60,328 nucleotides of DNA from Nemertoderma westbladi. Its lineage: Eukaryota; Xenacoelomorpha; Nemertodermatida; Nemertodermatidae. Made by a program: the position numbers and the translations under genes. Positions within the stretch are counted from its first letter, which is position 1. The number at the start of each line of letters is the position of its first letter. Shown one piece after another: positions 57,406 to 60,328 of the stretch. Below the pieces are notes generated by a model. That model was not told where the DNA came from. It worked only from the letters and a program-made list of their open reading frames with translations, and did not search any database. The DNA lies in the NCBI GenBank assembly GCA_032718475.1, contig JAUCBJ010005790.1, forward strand, positions 1 through 60,328, written 5' to 3'.

Positions 57406-58105
57406 GTCATAATATATTAATTAGATTTTGATACAGTTCAACAATTATTTCACAACTTATTATTGTTTTAGGTTTGCTGGGTGGAAATGTGGGAAGGTGG
57501 ATGGGAATGTGAATGTGGGAATCAATAAACGCTGTTGTTACCTACCAATTTAAGGAAAGGAGCAGGTTACAGCGGCAGCATTCTAACCAAAACAATAAAC
57601 TATGTTGTTAACGGTACCAACCACAGTACAAATTGAGTGAAAGTAGCAGAGGATCGGACAGCCACAGCACAATGATCGGTGAACAAAACAAGCCCAAAAC
57701 AAACAAGCCAATAAAAACAAAGAAGACAATGAGCGAGATGGCTAAATACAAAATATTGTAGTTAAAAAGTACTGTATAAGTTTGGTATGGTATGGTCAAT
57801 GGTCATTATGTGATTGCGGGTCTGCCAAACACCCAACTTTCACCCAACTCAGCAACTACACCCCACTTCCGCCCAACTACACAACTTTCACCCAACTACA
57901 CCCAACTGTATCCAACTTACACCAAATTATACTGTATAGCACCCAACTTCCACAAATTATAATAATGTACAGTAACAAACTCTGAACTTCTTTGAGGAGT
58001 TGCTGAGATATGAGCTTTTTAAAAGCTTCATGTACTGTATTTTGCACCCACTGCGGAGCAATTTATGAAAATACTGTAACAAACTAACGTTTATATTTAT
58101 TGCAG

Positions 58106-58330
58106 GTTGGTTCTAGAATAATTGATGAATTTAACAATAAATATACAAAGGAGAGACCGAGACTATTGGCGAACGATCCAGATACCTACAGATGTCTACA
58201 GTACATATACCACTCACCAAAATCCCAACCTAATGAAGCTACATGTATAAACTAAACTGGCGCTGTGGGATTGCGGTGGAAATGAAAACGGTATTGATAT
58301 ACAGGAGGGTCACACTGTTAACGACGAAAT
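58106..58330 (+). pseudogene. Possible coding fragment, unrecognised
   Basis: After a T-rich stretch ending TGCAG at 58105 the plus strand reads VGSRIIDEFNNKYTKERPRL, LANDPDTYRCLQYIYHSPKS and QPNEATCIN before a stop. In the next frame it continues LALWDCGGNENGIDIQEGHT and VNDEIALETFV up to GTAAGG. Composition and codon use look like protein, unlike the surrounding repeats, and the change of frame suggests either a decayed gene or two exons. It lies inside the inverted-repeat element at about 57478-60150, so an element-encoded protein is likely. No family recognised. Confidence 0.3.
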
Positions 58331-58709
58331 CGCATTGGAAACTTTTGTTGTAAGGAATGACAATGTTTATAATAAGTACAAATTTAATGGACATAATTTC
58401 TATATTATACAGTACTGTATGTTTAATGCAATTATAATAATGTAATTATCTTTTATGTATCATAGAATACAAGAAAAAAACTAAGCAGCTTTATTTTAAA
58501 AATCATGGCCTTTATATTAATTAATAATAATTTATAACAAAACAACAGAAAGAATTTTATAACTTTTTACATTTTTGATAAACTAAAATGGGATCTGGTA
58601 AGATCTGTACAGATCAAGAGAAATTCTGCAAAGAACTTATGATTCACTTCTTATTATCATTACTTCTTATTCTTTCTTATTATTATCATTCTTATTATGA
58701 TTCACATAT

Positions 58710-59056
58710 ATGCCAAAATGGACAAGATCTTTACGAGAATCGATAAGATCGTTATACAGTACAGATCTTAGTGGAACTAATAATTCATCACACTAAGGTA
58801 GAGAATTGCGAACGTTGATCAATGTAATCATATAGACACGGCCTGTGGTCTCTAGTACATACAGTATATGTACAGAAATGATATGCCAGAATGGACAAGA
58901 TCTTTACGAGAATCGATAAGATCGTTATACAGTACAGATCTTAGTGGAACTAATACAGTAATTCATCACACTAAGGTAGAGAATTGCGTACGTTGATCAA
59001 TGTAATCATATAGACGCGGCCTGTGGTCTCTAGTACATACAGTATATGTACAGTAG
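58710..59056. repeat. Direct duplication of about 170 bp
   Basis: The segment starting ATGGACAAGATCTTTACGAG and ending CTCTAGTACATACAGTATAT occurs twice in a row, with only a few substitutions and one 5-bp length difference (ACAGT near 58954). Confidence 0.9.
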
Positions 59057-59759
59057 GATATGCCAATATTCCAAAAGTTCGAGAGGTATTTGCCCGTAAC
59101 TTTCTAAAATATTGGAACTTTTTCTCCAGTACGCCCATACAAAATTTTGTTGAAAATGGTTAAAATCTTCAAAAGTTATTTACGAATGTATTTTTCATTA
59201 AAGACAGATGGACAGACAGAAAGACGGACGCACGTACATGAAATTTTGCCCTATTTACTAATTATCATTGTGCGTTAAGGCTCGCCTTTACTGCGTGGCT
59301 CGACCCACAATCGCAGAAAACCATGGTCACGAAATTTTAAAAATTACGTGTATCACCAAATTTCAGTTCCAGAACGAAAAATACCTGTTATGCCTCTGAA
59401 CTAAACATTAGATATATTGTACTGTATGGCCTACACAACTCCACATCCAAAAAAGCGATGTATATTAGAATTTGTATGGTTTTTGGCAACTTTATAATTT
59501 GCTTTATAATTTTTTATTTTGAAAAATTCTGACATAGGGTGCGAGAAAGTGGTGAAAGTTAAGTGTAGTTGGATGAAAGTTGAATGTAGTTGGGTGGAAG
59601 TGGAGCGTAGTTGGGTGAAAGTGAGTCAAAGTTGAGAGTAGTTGGGTGATAGTTGTGTGGAGAGCTGGATGTTCTGTGGGACGAGTACCGCATTCATGGC
59701 GAGACTTAGCGCACAATTGCAATTAGTAAAAGTAAAGCAAAATTTAATCTCCGTCAGTT

Positions 59760-60008
59760 TACAAAAGCCCGCCTCTGTAATCTGCTCCTTTCCCCCAATT
59801 GGTAACAATATCGTTTATTGTTTTGGTTAGAAAAGCCCGCCTCTGTAACCTGCTCCTATCCCTCAATTGGTAACAATATCGTTTATTGTTTTGGTTAGAA
59901 AAGCCCGCCTCTGTAACCTGCTCCTATCCCTCAATTGGTAACAATATCGTTTATTGTTTTGGTTAGAAAAGCCCGCCTCTGTAACCTGCTCCTTTCCCTC
60001 TATTGGTA
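59760..60008 (-). repeat. About 68-bp tandem repeat, four copies
   Basis: Four nearly identical units with CCGCCTCTGTAACCTGCTCC, CAATTGGTAACAATATCG and TTTATTGTTTTGGTTAGAAA. Single relatives of this unit occur across the window (about 7450, 14262, 17430, 29530, 50380, 50800, 54500, 57555), so this is a tandem expansion of a widespread dispersed repeat. Confidence 0.9.
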
Positions 60009-60328
60009 GGTAAAAATAACGTCATTCCCATCTTCCCACATTCCGATCTCCCTACATTCCCATCTTCCAACATTCCCACATTCCCATCCACCTTCCTACA
60101 TTCCCATCTTCCCATCCACCTTCCTACCATCCCACCGACCGAGCCACCTACCCACCTCTTTAAACAAAGGTTGACCTATTTTATTTCGACTTTCCTGGGC
60201 ACTCTGGGAAAGTTCACATTGGCCTAAAAACAAGTAATTTTTTTTAATTATAGAGACATAAATTCAGGCACTATAAATTCAAATATTCAAGCACTTTGTG
60301 TTTCCCTGTATGGGTTGTACATATCTTA

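Larger units (their letters stand above)
57478..60150. mobile_element. Multi-layer inverted-repeat element, 2.7 kb
   Basis: Three kinds of arrays occur in mirror order. Outermost GGGAATGTGGGAA-type (57478-57530; complement at 60025-60130). Next GGAAAGGAGCAGGTTACAG with ACCAAAACAATAAAC (57553-57603; complement at 59760-60005). Innermost CACCCAACTTTCACCC (57825-57960; complement at 59545-59660). The core holds a coding-like fragment (58106-58330), a 170-bp direct duplication and a reverse copy of the CCACGAAG repeat. Exact ends and target duplication could not be set. Confidence 0.55.

Overview
The window is eukaryotic, and almost certainly metazoan nuclear DNA. It is AT-rich, has spliceosomal GT-AG introns, and is crowded with transposable-element debris, minisatellites and long poly-C/poly-G runs. 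The coding content fits a marine invertebrate, perhaps a tunicate or other deuterostome. That placement is a weak inference and I cannot name a species.

The dominant gene is a large-conductance Ca2+-activated K+ channel (BK, Slo1/KCNMA1) on the minus strand. It starts at 47846 and runs leftwards to at least 3375, continuing beyond the left edge of the window. I could place 14 coding exons (13 in any one transcript) with phases that close at every junction. They give about 795 residues: extracellular N-terminus and S0, S1-S4, pore with the TVGYGD filter, S6, complete RCK1, the RCK1-RCK2 linker, and the first strands of RCK2. The rest of RCK2, the calcium bowl and the C-terminus are off the left edge.

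The main discovery candidate is a pair of 59-nt exons (43705-43763 and 40584-40642). Both encode the outer part of transmembrane segment S1 (14 of 19 residues identical, most codons different). Because 59 is not divisible by 3, a transcript with both copies or neither would be out of frame, so the arrangement looks like mutually exclusive splicing. The S4 segment also carries Ala where Slo1 channels normally have the main gating arginine (R213 in mammals).

Layout, left to right: 1-905, a 17-bp minisatellite; 3375-4445, linker and RCK2 exons; 4446-11670, an intron holding nested transposons (a hAT element inserted in the terminal repeat of another element, and a tRNA-derived SINE with a hammerhead-like fold); 11671-15692, the RCK1 exons; 15693-32742, a 17-kb intron. 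That intron holds a 5'-truncated non-LTR retrotransposon RT, an intact intronless CSAD/GAD-like PLP decarboxylase on the same strand as the channel, a 42-bp minisatellite inside a 4-kb inverted-repeat element, and inverted second copies of both elements from the left intron. At 32743-33883 are the pore and voltage-sensor exons. At 33884-47486 are introns around the S1 exon pair, including a 2.7-kb satellite element. Exon 1 is at 47487-47846. From 47847 to the right end there is no convincing gene, only transposon after transposon: three hAT-type elements with perfect 8-bp target duplications, two of them sharing one duplication, and several foldback elements.

Exon coordinates come from reading splice sites and translations by eye. 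They have not been tested against transcripts.
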